This document shows positions 14,056 through 26,600 of a stretch of 64,000 nucleotides of DNA, one piece after another. Location of the stretch: the NCBI GenBank assembly GCA_022818135.1, contig JAFMSR010000008.1, forward strand, positions 26,854,767 through 26,918,766. Direction: 5' to 3'. Position 1 is the first letter of the stretch, and each line of letters starts with the position of its first letter. A program made the translations under genes and the position numbers. The DNA comes from Saxidomus purpurata. Its lineage: Eukaryota; Mollusca; Bivalvia; Venerida; Veneridae. The notes under the pieces are model-generated. The model made no database searches and was not told the origin of the DNA. It was given only the letters and a program-made list of their open reading frames with translations.

Positions 14056-15218
14056 TACTGAACAAAATAAGTAACTTCCGCTGTGTTTAAGTGCAGATGT
14101 ACGTAAATATAAAAAGAAGAGTTAAATCATTTTTATGTATTCCAAGAGTATTTCAATGTGAATTTGTGTGTAAAATTTTATCGCTCTACGTTCACGGAAA
14201 ACTGATGAAATGGTTGGTTAAATGTGGTAGGGGTCGTAGACCAAAATCACACATTAATACCGGGTATGGCCAAATTGAGCATCGAGTACTGCCTGGCATC
14301 GTTGGCGCATAGAACCGACAAGTGTGTTGATTTCGGCTTCTGGAATGTTGCTCCACCCCTGGAATAGGGCGACGCCTTACACGCTGGTCCAAATTATACA
14401 ACAGGTGTTCGAACCCTGCTGTCACTTCGATGAATTGAAAATCTTGATTCGTCGGGGGAGAGAACGCTATTCCACTGTTGCCTTATCCAGCGATGATGTG
14501 TACGTGTCCAAGTAACACTATTTACGCGGTGACGTCGCGTCAATACACAGCCAACGTAAGAACGACGTCCACATAGACCACCCTCGCGCAGACGATTGTG
14601 TACAGTTTGGGCAGATATTCGGTTGTTATGTATACCAGGGGTATTGGCAGCAGTGGCAGTGGCAGTTTGAATACGATTGCACTGGTGTGTGTTCATGATA
14701 TAGCGGTCTTGACCAGGCGTTGTGACTCGCGGACGTCCACTACGTGGTAAATCGTCCGTACGCCCTGTTGCTTGAATACGTTTCCTAAGGTTTCGAATAT
14801 CACGGCTAGAACTGCAAACAACCCTAGCAACATAATTCGTCGCCATACCAGCATTTGGCAATCCGATGGCACGTTCACTCAAATTCGGTGGAATTTTAGA
14901 CATACATGTATCAAAAAGAAAAAAAACTTAATGAAAAAAAAGTTTGTTTAAACGTCTTTTTCTTATTGACAACAAAGTCTATAAAACCAGTCTGAAAGGT
15001 TTGATTTTATACACACGTATTATACTGATCCGTGCATGCACGAGAAAATAGATTTTGAAATTTTATTTTTTGTGTAATGCGTAGAATCCAATTATAATTG
15101 TTTTTTTTTGACACATAATCGTTCGTCCGAACATATGTAGGGCATTGGACATGTTGATTTCCTTTTATAACATTAAAACATATGTATAGAAATCGGAAGT
15201 TTCTTTTTTTGTTCAGTA
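14056..15218 (-). mobile_element. Tc1-like DNA transposon A, internally deleted
   Basis: The ends are inverted repeats of about 25 bases. The left one (14,056-14,080) reads TACTGAACAAAATAAGTAAC and continues CTTCC; the right one (15,193-15,218) is its complement with two or three mismatches. TA flanks both ends, as expected for Tc1/mariner insertion. The element encloses a transposase relic on the minus strand (14,254-14,903). Its right end abuts element B, sharing the TATATA at 15,217-15,222. Confidence 0.85.
14254..14903 (-). pseudogene. Tc1-like transposase with central deletion
   Basis: The N-terminal part (start ATG at 14,903) contains the paired HTH region, with TGRTDDLPRSGRPRVTTPGQ, then ISAQTVHNRLREGGLCGRRS, RRHRVNSVTWTRTH and WNSVLSPDESRFSIHR. 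These are hallmarks of Tc1-type transposases in molluscs. The last of these holds the first catalytic aspartate (DES). The frame then breaks and jumps to the family C-terminus, seen as NLDQRVRRRPIP and, after a frame change, NIPEAEINTLVGSMRQRCQA ending HTRY-stop at 14,254. The second catalytic aspartate and the glutamate are therefore missing, so no active enzyme can be made. This explains the several overlapping minus-strand open frames in this region. Confidence 0.85.
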
Positions 15219-15519
15219 TATACACTTGGAGCCACTTCTAACCCGACACTTTTCAAATTCGATTTTCTCTTATACGGTTCAAGTTATTTATTTCAAATTA
15301 AATATTATGTTGTTTGGCAACAATAGCTGTATAAAAATGATAAAACCGTTCAACTGTGACGATCGGTTACTTTCGCACGTGTGACAAGTACGATTTCACC
15401 ATTTTGCACGAGGAAATGTAGGTGAGCGAAAAATATCGATTTTCATTTTCATTTTATTATTCTATAACGCAATTCAAACCGTAAAAACAGAATTTTGATT
15501 TTAAAATCAGTCACTTCGA

Positions 15520-15594
15520 ATGAATAACCAAGAGCGTGGTCGCGCAATTGACATATTTCTTGCTGGCTTATCACTCGGACAGTCACTTATATAA
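15520..15594 (+). pseudogene. Tc1-type transposase N-terminal relic
   Basis: ATG at 15,520 opens a 24-codon frame, MNNQERGRAIDIFLAGLSLG then QSLI and a stop. The ERGR..I..L.AGLS pattern is the start of the first helix-turn-helix in Tc1-like transposases. Nothing else of the enzyme is left in element B. Confidence 0.6.
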
Positions 15595-15760
15595 ATGTAT
15601 CATATTTATTTGGCAATAATTTCATTAGCAAATATATGCAGTATTAACCTGTTCACTATAAATCGTAACAAAGGTGGAAATTTATCTGTAAAATACAAGT
15701 ACATTGTATTTCGTTTCTGTACGCCGATGTACGGATTTTATACACCTAGAGAAATGTTAA

Positions 15761-16304
15761 GCACCCCCTGGAAGTTATATAGTGACTTCAAAAATTTTTT
15801 GTATCATGAAATCACCTTCAAAAAACGAAGGAAAAATGCTGTAAATCATATCAGCAACCCTCTGCACGAACTGCAAACAGTTTTGCACTGCAAGTGAAAG
15901 TAGATTGTCTTTAAAAAGATCCCAGGTTCATCTGGAGCAGAATAGTCAGGGTCAGGGTTGTCACACAGGCACAGTTTAGGTTTACTCTGCTACTGAACCT
16001 ATAAAGTACGGATGTCATCTGAAAACTCAAAATTGCATTGTTTACTCTAATTTTCCACCTTAAATCTTCCTATGACCTCTACAGTTCCATACTTAAATGT
16101 GTTTCTGATTTCGGATAAAAACGGCACCCGTTTATTGTTTAACAATATCATCCGAAAAGCCCAACACAATCTTACAGTTATGCCGCATTCTGTTTGCCAG
16201 AGGGTTGCTGTCATGGATTACATTCTTCTTCCCTAGTTCAATTTGACGGTATTTTCATGATAAAGCTTCGTTAGATCAGCCACTCTAAAAAATTCAGGGG
16301 GTGC
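15761..16304. mobile_element. TTAA-flanked MITE nested in element B
   Basis: GCACCCCCTG at 15,761-15,770 and CAGGGGGTGC at 16,295-16,304 are perfect inverted ends, each bordered by TTAA (15,757-15,760 and 16,305-16,308). The similarity does not extend further in. Size (544 bases), short TIR and TTAA duplication suggest a piggyBac-type MITE. No coding capacity was seen. Confidence 0.7.
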
Positions 16305-16574
16305 TTAACTTTTTTCTTTGTGTATATTATGAATCGGTGACTTTTCTCGTTGTTGGGATTTCACGTTATGCCATTTTGTGAATTCGGATTTTACAGCGAT
16401 TTTTTTTATTTGTTAAGTTTTATACGTATTTGTTAATCAATTAAAATTAAATTAAGCAAAAGTATGTATTATGTGATGAATTAATAATATTCTAAATTTG
16501 AACGAAATCTGCAAACAAATAATTAAGTTATACCGAATTATATAAGTGTCGGGTTAGAAGTGGCTCCAAGTGTA

Positions 16575-17619
16575 TATTTACAAGATTTGCCTTTGATGAA
16601 TACTGCGTATTTGATCAGCTGTACATTTATCATGGTAAATATTTATGCAGGTCACTTTTGGTCCCTTTCACCAAGACTTACTACTGATGAGCACAGCCAC
16701 AACCTAATTTTCAAGTACACGTACATGTGTCTTCCACTGTGATATTTTGGTCTGTAAATGTATGTTTCATATGGATAACACCTGATAATAGTTACATAAT
16801 TAGTGAGCTTTCACAAATTTTGAGTAGTATATGTTCGTACGGGATTTGATCTTTTGTTTATTTCCTTGGTTTCTTCATTCTCACGATATTGTAGTTACAC
16901 TTTGTATGGACTGTATTTGCTCATTACCCCAGTGGAAATAAACAGAATGTACATGATATAACAATGTGAAAAAAGTCAAGCAAAACATGATGTTGCTGTT
17001 TTACTTGTGTTAAGATTGACAACCGATTAAACATCTTAAGCTATAGATAATTACACTGTAATAGAGCTAACTATGTTTTACATGTAATATCCTGCATATC
17101 GCAGTGACCATAGATACCGAATATGTATTCGTGATAAAAACGAAATTGGCATAGAAATATTCAGATATACGTACATTTTACATTAGTAATTCAATCATAG
17201 GGTCATAACTATAGGAACAATATATGAAATGAAAATTCTATCTAAACTTGCACAAGCACATTAGGATGAAACTCAATACATATTGTAATTATTGTCATAA
17301 CAATTTCATAAGGTGTGAATTCGAACTTGAAATATTCAAAAATGCATATTATAAATATACAACATATCTGAAATTGCCTCTTGTTGGATGAAATGCATAG
17401 GCTTTCTTTCAAACCTGTGCAATACTAATTTTGTATATGACTTCCATTTCGCCCTATATACATTTTCATTAGATTTTCAAAATGTTTGCAAAACACAATA
17501 CATGTAACGGTGAAGTAGTAATATAAATCTGACTCATATACAAGAAACGTCCGCGAGAAATAAAATTTCAATCTAATGAATCAATATCACACCAGTTGTT
17601 GTCTACCTTCTTTACACTG
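16575..17619 (-). other. 3' flank / probable 3' UTR of the phosphatase gene
   Basis: This is AT-rich and non-coding. The stop codon of the minus-strand gene is at 17,620-17,622, so the 3' UTR starts here. The first canonical AATAAA on the minus strand that I find downstream is at 16,857-16,862, giving a UTR of about 760 bases if used. Confidence 0.5.
16857..16862 (-). promoter_or_regulatory. Candidate poly(A) signal
   Basis: AATAAA on the minus strand, about 760 bases after the stop codon of the phosphatase gene. No nearer canonical AATAAA or ATTAAA was found. In AT-rich DNA such hexamers also arise by chance. Confidence 0.3.
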
Positions 17620-20600
17620 TTACATGTTTGCGTACATTGCATTGCTTTCAATATGGTACAAAAGCACATCGTAACAAAATTTGAACTGCTCCTGAAAAGA
17701 AAAAAATGAGGGTGTTTATTAAGACACCTGTATAGATACAACAAAAGTCATAAAAGCAGTATTTGTAAAATCAACAAACTACAATCAATACCATTAATTT
17801 ATGTCGAGCGTTGAAAAGTTCCTGAAATAACGTATTCCATTTATTTTGTGTTAACAATAACGGTAATACACTTACAAAATTGGGAATGATCTGTTCCCGC
17901 CTGACTCTCAAATGTCTGATGACTTGCGGAATGGACACTTCATTTTCAAGTCTTGCACGATCCATGATGTTCATCAATACGGCAATTAGTCCACTTCGAT
18001 CTGACCCGTTCCTTAAGGTGCATAACAAAAGAAATATGTACTTTAATTTTGATATCAATATTTAAGTAAGTAACTTGCTATCTATTAACATTCAGGGTAA
18101 AGACTGTGTATATATTCATCATTTATTTATAGTAATAACATATATACATATAATATATGAGCATAGAAACCTTTTTGAGAATATAACATTTGACAAAATG
18201 ACAACAAGATGTAACGATAGATTTCAACCTCAGGCCCGTGGAATATCCCCCGGTTTCTTTAATCTTTAAACTCGGTCTCAAACCAAACTATTCTACAATG
18301 TACCACTGTCTTGGGGAATATCATTAACAGACTACTCACATACACTGGACAATCACGGGTTTATTGTCAGCAACTCTTTTGCAATATTCTACTTTTTGAA
18401 TGAAGTCCAGCATGATGCGAGGGTCGTTTGGAATAACACGGCCTTTTGGCCAGGCTTTGAACGACAGCTGAATTATTTCCCGATCCTAAAACAAAATTGT
18501 GATTTTAAGACATTCCGTATATGTTTTCAAATTCATTCGTAATCTTTTTCGATTTCATTGGTATGTTTTGAAGTGCTTTTTGTAATATTTGACTTATTTC
18601 GAATGCGTCGAAGACAGCATGCAAATTAATAATTATAAAAACATACATTTCAGAGACTTGGATGTAACTGTTGCAATTGATGCCTTTTGATTGATTAAGA
18701 CAACACTGTCATAGCTTTCAGTCTCACTGCTATAGTTTTATTAGTTCATACATGCTCATAGACAAGATAAACAACCTCCTTTCCATAGGACATGGTGAAT
18801 GTCCTCTGTGTGTAGACTAGTTTGTCCTCTTCTTTTGCCTTCATTACCTTAAAAGGTCCCAAATTTATCGAACCATTTTCTGGCAAATACACACCCACCT
18901 TTAGAGAAAAACGTCGCATTAGTTTTATTAATTGTAAGAAAAAAGTTTACTCACTAGACTATACTAAATATATTTTAGATTTAATACCGTGGAGTCACTT
19001 TTTGGTCATATTTTCTGGCAAATACATGCCTTCTAATTAGTACTAAAAATGAATCACGAATTGAGATTGGGGGTCAAATGATCATATATGAGCATTTAAG
19101 TAACATACATTTAGACATTATGTTATAAACAATATGATATTTGCATCAAAGTCAGAACTACCTAAGCTTTCAAATTAAGACATTCGTATTAAAGATCATA
19201 CCGATCTTGTTATACTCATTGAGATACAAAAGAAAAAATGTCTTCAACTTTTACAATTCCTAGACATGTATCTGGTATGTAATGTTTCATAGAAGAGCAG
19301 CAAAGCATTCCAAAAGAAACAAGCAAATTGTAAGTACTGGTATCAACTACCGAACATGTTCAATGGTGGAACATACACCAGTTTTTACTCCTCCGAGATT
19401 CATTTCAGGAAGGTCAACTCTCTTTGAGCAAAGTGGGTTTTGCACTTTTCAAGAGATTAGGTTCATTTTCTAAATATTTGTAGAGGAACATGGGTGTAAC
19501 TGTTAAAAGTGATTTGTAGTGTCATTAAGAAAAAGTTCTGACCACAACTTTCGGACAAACTGAATTTCAAAGTTCGTAATTATAGAAATATACCAGAAAA
19601 AGCTCGAAGCGCAACGACTCTAGTGTTGCTATGTTAAACGACCAAAAGCTTAAAGAGCAGAATTCCTTGTATTATTAAAAAACAATGTACTACAAACCTT
19701 TATTTCAGATAATGGTCTGGACGGAGACCGACAACCGTCGAACTATATTATATGTACCTGACGAACTAGAACTTGCACTTCTTGTGTCTGTGTAATAAAG
19801 CATTTTGTGTTTCATGCACTTGTATATTCTGTTAATTGAACCGTTGGGTGATTGTCTATAAACCGTGTTCTCCTAACTAGGAGGTATATTATTTGCCAAA
19901 CGTCGTACACTAAAACTTTAAAACATACCTCCTTTTTCACGTTCTCATCTTCAAACGTAACAATGACCTTGACATCTTGCTCATACACAAGTCGGCAACA
20001 GTCAATTGCTGTATGCTTCAATGGTGTTTGTGTGATAATGTAGCCACGAATTTCACTGTAACTCTGAAATTAGTAAATGACGTCGTAACAGTGCAATATA
20101 GGTATAGCATCACTCATAATGTTATCAAGATGTGACTGCAAATACCATATTATATTACATTAATTACACCTTATATGTGGTAAACATGTAACTTACCAGT
20201 TTTTTTAATAACATCATAATATTATACAAAATTCATTAATTTTATAAATTCAATTTTTAATATATGATGACGTTAATATATCAAATTATCTTACCGGTAT
20301 AAACACAGCATTGATATAGTTCGTGCAGTTTGGAATATTTGTTATAAGAAAGGGCCTATTTTCATTCGCTGAAAAATTGATAACACATTTTAATATCGCA
20401 TTACAGAAAAGAATAAGATTGAAAACAGTCAGCTAACAATAATCTACCATGTATATTTATACATGTATCAGGACTGAGAGCATGAGGTATGATTTTAGAT
20501 TTATTGAGCATATATAATTATTTTCATTTATATTATCATTACTTATGATAATGTCTTAGCGTATTAATATACTGATATACTGACTAGGAAGTATCTCCTT

Positions 20601-20699
20601 GCATCTGTTTTTATTCCGGTTTTCTGCCAACATTGCAGCTGAATATCTCTCGTCATCATTTTCGCTAGGTGACAAGTAGGACATGTCTTCATTTAGTGT
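17620..20699 (-). CDS. Second phosphatase domain D2 (likely pseudophosphatase), 7 exons, C-terminus
   Basis: The D1-D2 linker begins [20 protein letters not shown] (exon 20,699-20,585). D2 then shows [53 protein letters not shown], an AWPKG loop and [20 protein letters not shown], and ends YKFCYDV-like [13 protein letters not shown] and a stop at 17,620. Compared with active PTPs, the WPD aspartate (general acid) is lysine, the HC of HCx5R is QC, and KNRY is KNRC; the cysteine and arginine of Cx5R remain. In known receptor phosphatases D2 is usually inactive and acts in regulation or binding, so the same is inferred here. The exon joined at 18,485/18,340 ends AT and meets G of the next exon, giving the Met of QCMNG. 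The donor at 18,774-18,775 (GTTGTT) is weak, but phase and homology support it. Confidence 0.88.
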
Positions 20700-23600
20700 C
20701 TGCAATTGCATTTAACTATTAATATCGAATCAAATATTCAATGTTGCTAAAAAAACTTACACGTTCTAAATCTTAAGTATATGCATTACTGAGCATCGTA
20801 AACGTGACTTTATACATTATTGAGTATTGCCAACGGAACTAGTATTGATACATTACTGAGCATCGGCAACGTAACTACATGTATTACTGAGCATCGTCAA
20901 CGTAATTACATGTATTACTGAGCATCGTCAACGTAACTACATGTATTACTGAGCATCGTCAACGTAACTACATGTATGACTGAGCATCGTCAACGTAATT
21001 ACATGCATGACTGAGCATCGTCAACGTAATTACATGCATGACTGAGCATCGTCAACGTAATTACATGCATGACTGAGCATCGTCAACGTAATTACATGCA
21101 TGACTGAGCATCGTCAACGTAATTACATGCATTACTGAGCATCGTCAACGTAATTACATTCATGACTGAGCATCGTCAACGTAATTACATGCATTGACTG
21201 AGCATCGTCAACGTAATTACATGCATTACTGAGCATCGTCAACGTAATTACATGTATATACATTACTGAGCATCGTCAACGTTCTCTTAATACTTAACGT
21301 AACGTCAAAAGTTGCATGAAGTCTGTGGTATTTTAACCTCATTTGTTTATTAGACAAAAGATGAAATAAACAAAAATGATGTGTTTGCCTTAACAGGTAA
21401 CATGTGTAACGGTCGTTAGAAATTGTAATTTTTCAGGGTTATTTGTGTTAAAATTGAATGAGTTTGCAAAATTTTACATGCTAAAAGATCGATTTTAATT
21501 TCTTCCATTTTCTGCCAAAATCCAGGTTTAAAATACCCCTACTGGGATTTGCATTTGATTCCTTCAAAAAAAGGCATAATTTCATTTGTTGAGTAGTATC
21601 AATGTATTTCGCATAATCTGAGCTTCAAATGATGGCTATTTCTTTAAGACGCGCATGCAGCTATAACCAGTGTTTACCTGTCAGTGAGTTCTTGAAATTG
21701 TCTAGTTGACAAAAATTACATAAAAATGTAACGTTTTAATGAGAGATATAGTATAACGTGTGGGTCATTGTTTTGTAACACAGTAAAATTGTTTCGAAGC
21801 TGTATAAAATGTATTTGTACTCGCAAGCTTTTGAATGCTACTGCATATACTCTTGCTTTGCACTTTTTAACGTTGAACTTCGATTCCGTTTAAGTTAACT
21901 TCATCTATCACTCAATAGCAATGAGACCCAACTGCACTGCAAAATTGAGACACACACTCACTAGTGAAAAGAAGAAACCCAATACAATAACCAAAAATTT
22001 ATTTTGCAAACTACGAAGACTCCAGAGAAGTTAAAACAATAAAAATGACGACTTGGTAAGCTTATCTACGATATACTCGATGTAAATGTTACTCATTGTA
22101 ATAACTAATACGATATCTGTCGAGAAAGCGGGAGTATGCGTCATTCAAAACGTCGCTATTGACTACCGAATTGTAATGCCTCGACAATGAATTATCGATA
22201 TTGTTTCAATACATGACGCATAATGAAATATCATATCGCTTAACGAATTAGAAATCCACAATGAATAATTTTATCACATCCCTATTTGAACTATAACAGT
22301 CACGAAAGACCAATTTCCAACGCTTCAAAGATGACGTCGTTCTTCTGCTGACGTCGTTTGTTGCAACTTTTGACGTTACGTCTTCACATATGTGACCGTT
22401 GGTTATACCTGATATAGTTGCTTCAAAACATTTCCTTATCAGTCAGGTCGGTTGGTTGTGCCACTTTTTACAAGTTTGACAAATTGAACACAATCAAAAC
22501 GTACGAGATATATCAAACAAAGTTCGACCAACATGATCGGGTAATTGTTTCTTACCATATATTGTAGGAGCAATTTTGTTTTTCTTTTATTCGGATCGAC
22601 ATTTTTCAGGTCGGTTACGACTTGTTGGAAGTTGTCCAGAGAGACGGGTTCTGATGGCAGAACGAACGTTTCTATCACCAGTCCGTATAGAAACATATAC
22701 TGATCCTGTATTTCAAAATATAATTTTAGATATGTATTTTGTTTGTACTTATTACCGGTAATGTTATTTTTAAAATGTCTGAGTTTCAGAGACCAATGGA
22801 AATAACCGTTCATGACTCTCAAATTAATTGCAGTTTTACTTTTAATACTGTCGTAACTTGCCATAATGCTAACTCGTTTTTAATGCTGTGGTGTATATAT
22901 AAGCATTGCTTACATTCATTTTGGCCCAGTGGATCAAAATGAACAAGGCAGTCTGAACTATAGATACATCCCCCGCCGCAAATAGGAATACTGACTGAAT
23001 GTAGTTTTCTCTCAGATCTACACAGCGTGGATGTCTAAAGGCAAATGAAGTTAATGATCTGTTCAAGTGGTCAAAGAAACGACCTCTAATAAGTACGAAT
23101 GTGTAAGATTAGTCAAAGAATGTATATTTAACAGTGAAAATATGTAGCAATCAATTAATTGATGGACATAAGTGCTACACGAAGATCAGTGTTGAGAACA
23201 GTAAATAAAGTACCAATATTTCAATATCATTAATGCCAAGAATGCATGTGCCTAGTTTCCATTACTCTTTTTGGACAGCACAAACTATATCAGGAAATGA
23301 TCTGTGTAAGGCAGAGGAAATACGCCTGACTGGCACTCAAAGTTTGTATATATGTGATCAACCCTACATCCCTGGGTATGGATGGACTGATCAATATGAT
23401 GATGGAGACCATGCGCAGCAACTGATCATTATTTTGAGTGTTCACATTACCCTCTAACTATCTTACTTACTGTGTTGTGCAAATGTATGAAAATCTTGAA
23501 CCAAATTTCTGAAGAACACAGTGGGTCTGAGATTGGACTGTTTGTAAGCTACAAGCAAATGAAGTCCCAATATGCAGTAAAAAGAGTGTTCTAACAATCA

Positions 23601-26600
23601 ACTGTATTTGATTTCCAGTGCCAAGATCACTGGATCTGCACATCATCTCGATGAGATGAACATTTGACCAGAGTTCCATTAAAATCCATCAAACAGTTTA
23701 GGAGATATTGAGCGGACACAAACTCAAGACTCAAAGATTTGACCTTACGTTGTGTCCTTGATTTTAAGCCAGTGTGACTGGGTTTGTCTCGCTGAGGAAA
23801 TCATTTGGCTGCAGTTTCAACAAAATCCATAAATGAGTTTGAAATATTTAACCTTAAATTATGACCTTGACCTTGAGTGGGTCCTGCATATTACATGTGT
23901 AGCTTGATCTCATAAACATTTGACCACAGTTTAATCAAACTCCTTTAAATGGTTAAGATGGTATGGAGCAGACATAACATTAAGACTAAAACCTTTAACT
24001 TTAAGTTTTGACCTTGACCCAACATGACCAAATCATGGGTTCCGCTCATTGTCTTGAAATGGTGAATATTTGAGTTTCGTCAAAATCTTTGAAGGCGTTA
24101 ACGAAATATGGAGCGGACAAAACGAATTTCACGACTCAAACGGTTGCCCTTTAGTTGTAGCATTGACTTTGAGCCAGCGAAACCGGATAATAAGTTCTGC
24201 AAATTGTCTTGATGAGATGAACATTTGACAAGAGTTTCATTAAAATTCTTCAAAGGGTGGAGGAGATATGGAGCGGACAGGAAATGTTAGACTCAAACGT
24301 TTGTCCTTAATTTGTGACCTTGACTTTAGCTAGCGTGACCGGACAAAAGGAAAGACGAACGGACGGAGACCATTCCTATATCCAACTACGCGGCGGAGGA
24401 TAAAAATTGATTTTAGATTTTTTATAAAAGTTCTAAATATTTAAGAAGTATGTATTCTAACATTTGATAGCTCTTCATGGAGTTTTCACTATGTTATGGT
24501 TTGTTTCAACGTTTAAATCAAATTATTGAATATCGGATTCCACTTTTGATATTTGGGCACATTAAAATGACACTCTCTGTAACTGGTGTCAAATTAAATT
24601 ACTTCAAAAGCAAAAAGAATAGAATATGAGAAAGTATCATTACTTAACCTTGAAGTTTAAGTAATACATTCCAGCTTTTATCAATAATCTACGTAAAGTT
24701 TTTGTTGTATTAATGGATGGATAGCAATGTACTACAGAAGGTCTCTATATTGATTATTTGTGCGAAAATGAGACATTGTTCGATAAAAATGCACGGTGTT
24801 CTTTAAAATTGTATTTAGTTATTAATTTACGTTCATTGAATACATTATTTACAAATGTATGTTTGTAAAATAGAATCTGATCGATGTTAGTGAGTGCCCC
24901 TTCAAAGATTGACAGTGAACTGTTTTCATTTCATTACATGCACAAATCTTGTAACAATGGTTTTACCTTCGTCTGAACCATGCAGACTCTTTGGTCGCGA
25001 AGGTCTTTGACACACTGGTAAACATCAACAAACCCCTTAGCTGTAACTTGATCATGTAAAATATCTGTCGCTATAAAAGTTCCAGTACGACCAACTCCAG
25101 CACTGAAAATTCAAATACAATTTATTGATAAAAGTTCGAAAAACATGTATATATTATAATATTTCAGTTACTCCTTGTTTATAAGACGTAATTTACTCAG
25201 AGCTGCTACAATGAAATATTCTGTATGCCCCGACATGTTGCCTGGATTTTATATAATTAAGCACGATTCATACCAAGTTTAACAAGAAATGCTTTTATCT
25301 GGACATACAGGAAAGGCACTCTTAACGAAAATTACTTTAATAAAATACGATAATATAGAGTGCTGGTAGACAGCGCCTTTCGTCACTGTGTCGAATAGCA
25401 ACTGTTAAGTAAATATGCTTTAGCAAATATTGAGTCTAGTTCCGGACAATCACAATAAACTGTTGTAGCTTATGGTACAAAAGGGAGGCCATCTAGAACA
25501 TTTGACAATGGAGAGGTATTGTTATTGAAAACAGTATTTTTAAATAACAACTATAAACTACAAATCTTCAAAAGCTCGGGCATAACATTCTACGTATCTA
25601 CCAGCTCATTAATGTGTGTAATACCAAGAAAATAAAACAGCTCATATTCATGCATGTTATGTTGATCATGCTTCCACTTCATTACTTTACAGTTGTATTC
25701 TGAGACATAACAATACTGTTATATAACACTATTATCGGAAGTGCAATTACAGTTAAGCAATGGCGAACTCGCTAGAAATGATTTTGAAGATCCTGCTAAT
25801 TTGATTTTTTTGAAAAGAAAGAGAGTAAAACCAAATAGAATTTAAAGTGAAGAAAAAAACAACTTGCAGGTTTTACAACAGATTATTATCAACTCTAATC
25901 ATCTATTTCGAAACCACGAAACACGGACGACAATCATAGGGACATTTACATTTACATTTACAAAAACACGTGATTATGTTTTTTTTTTCTATTTTAAACA
26001 CATACTATTCGTTTCATTAAGAAAGTGCAACAACAACAGTTCAATGTAAATATTGACCAGAAATCTAAAAAGTACTTCGTTGGGCACAGGAAGTATGTTG
26101 ATATTGTTGGGGAAGCGGAAAGCGACACCGCGTGTATGCGAAATACTTTTGTGAAGCCCGGCAAATAAGTCACGAGTTATAATCATGATACTTTATTGAT
26201 GTGTCGTATAGTTGAAACAACTCTCAAAATTTAAAAGTTACATGTAACATCACAATTGAACAAATCCATTGAATTGACAACTAGCTGTTCGAAAAGATGG
26301 TACAGATTGTCAATAAAAGAAGTGACCCCACAACTGGGCCTCAAAAATAATATATTCAATCTATCTTAAGAAGTAAACAAATAAAGTCTTCTCTGGGAGG
26401 GAAGAACTTAAGTTACTACTGTTAAAATTTCGATTTACAGTTACAACAATTACCGGATTTATTGTGAAATACTTTGTAAAAGTGTCCGGTCGTTGGACAC
26501 AAACCAGTACTAATCAATTGTTTTAAACCTATGTAAGTCACCTGCAATGTACAAGCCACGTGTGTGACTTGCTTGAGTCATTTTTTCTGACTTTTCTCCA

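Larger units (their letters stand above)
15221..16574 (+). mobile_element. Tc1-like non-autonomous element B
   Basis: A perfect 31-base inverted repeat (15,221-15,251 and 16,544-16,574, beginning TACACTTGGAGCCACTTCTA) bounds the element, with TA at both outer edges. It contains a short relic of a Tc1-type transposase N-terminus (15,520-15,594) and a nested TTAA-flanked MITE (15,761-16,304). Without the nested piece it is about 0.8 kb. Confidence 0.85.

Noticed and set aside
20784..21281. Regular ~31-bp repeats that could suggest a CRISPR array
   Set aside because: Units are directly adjacent with no unique spacers, and the context is a eukaryotic intron. It is a minisatellite.
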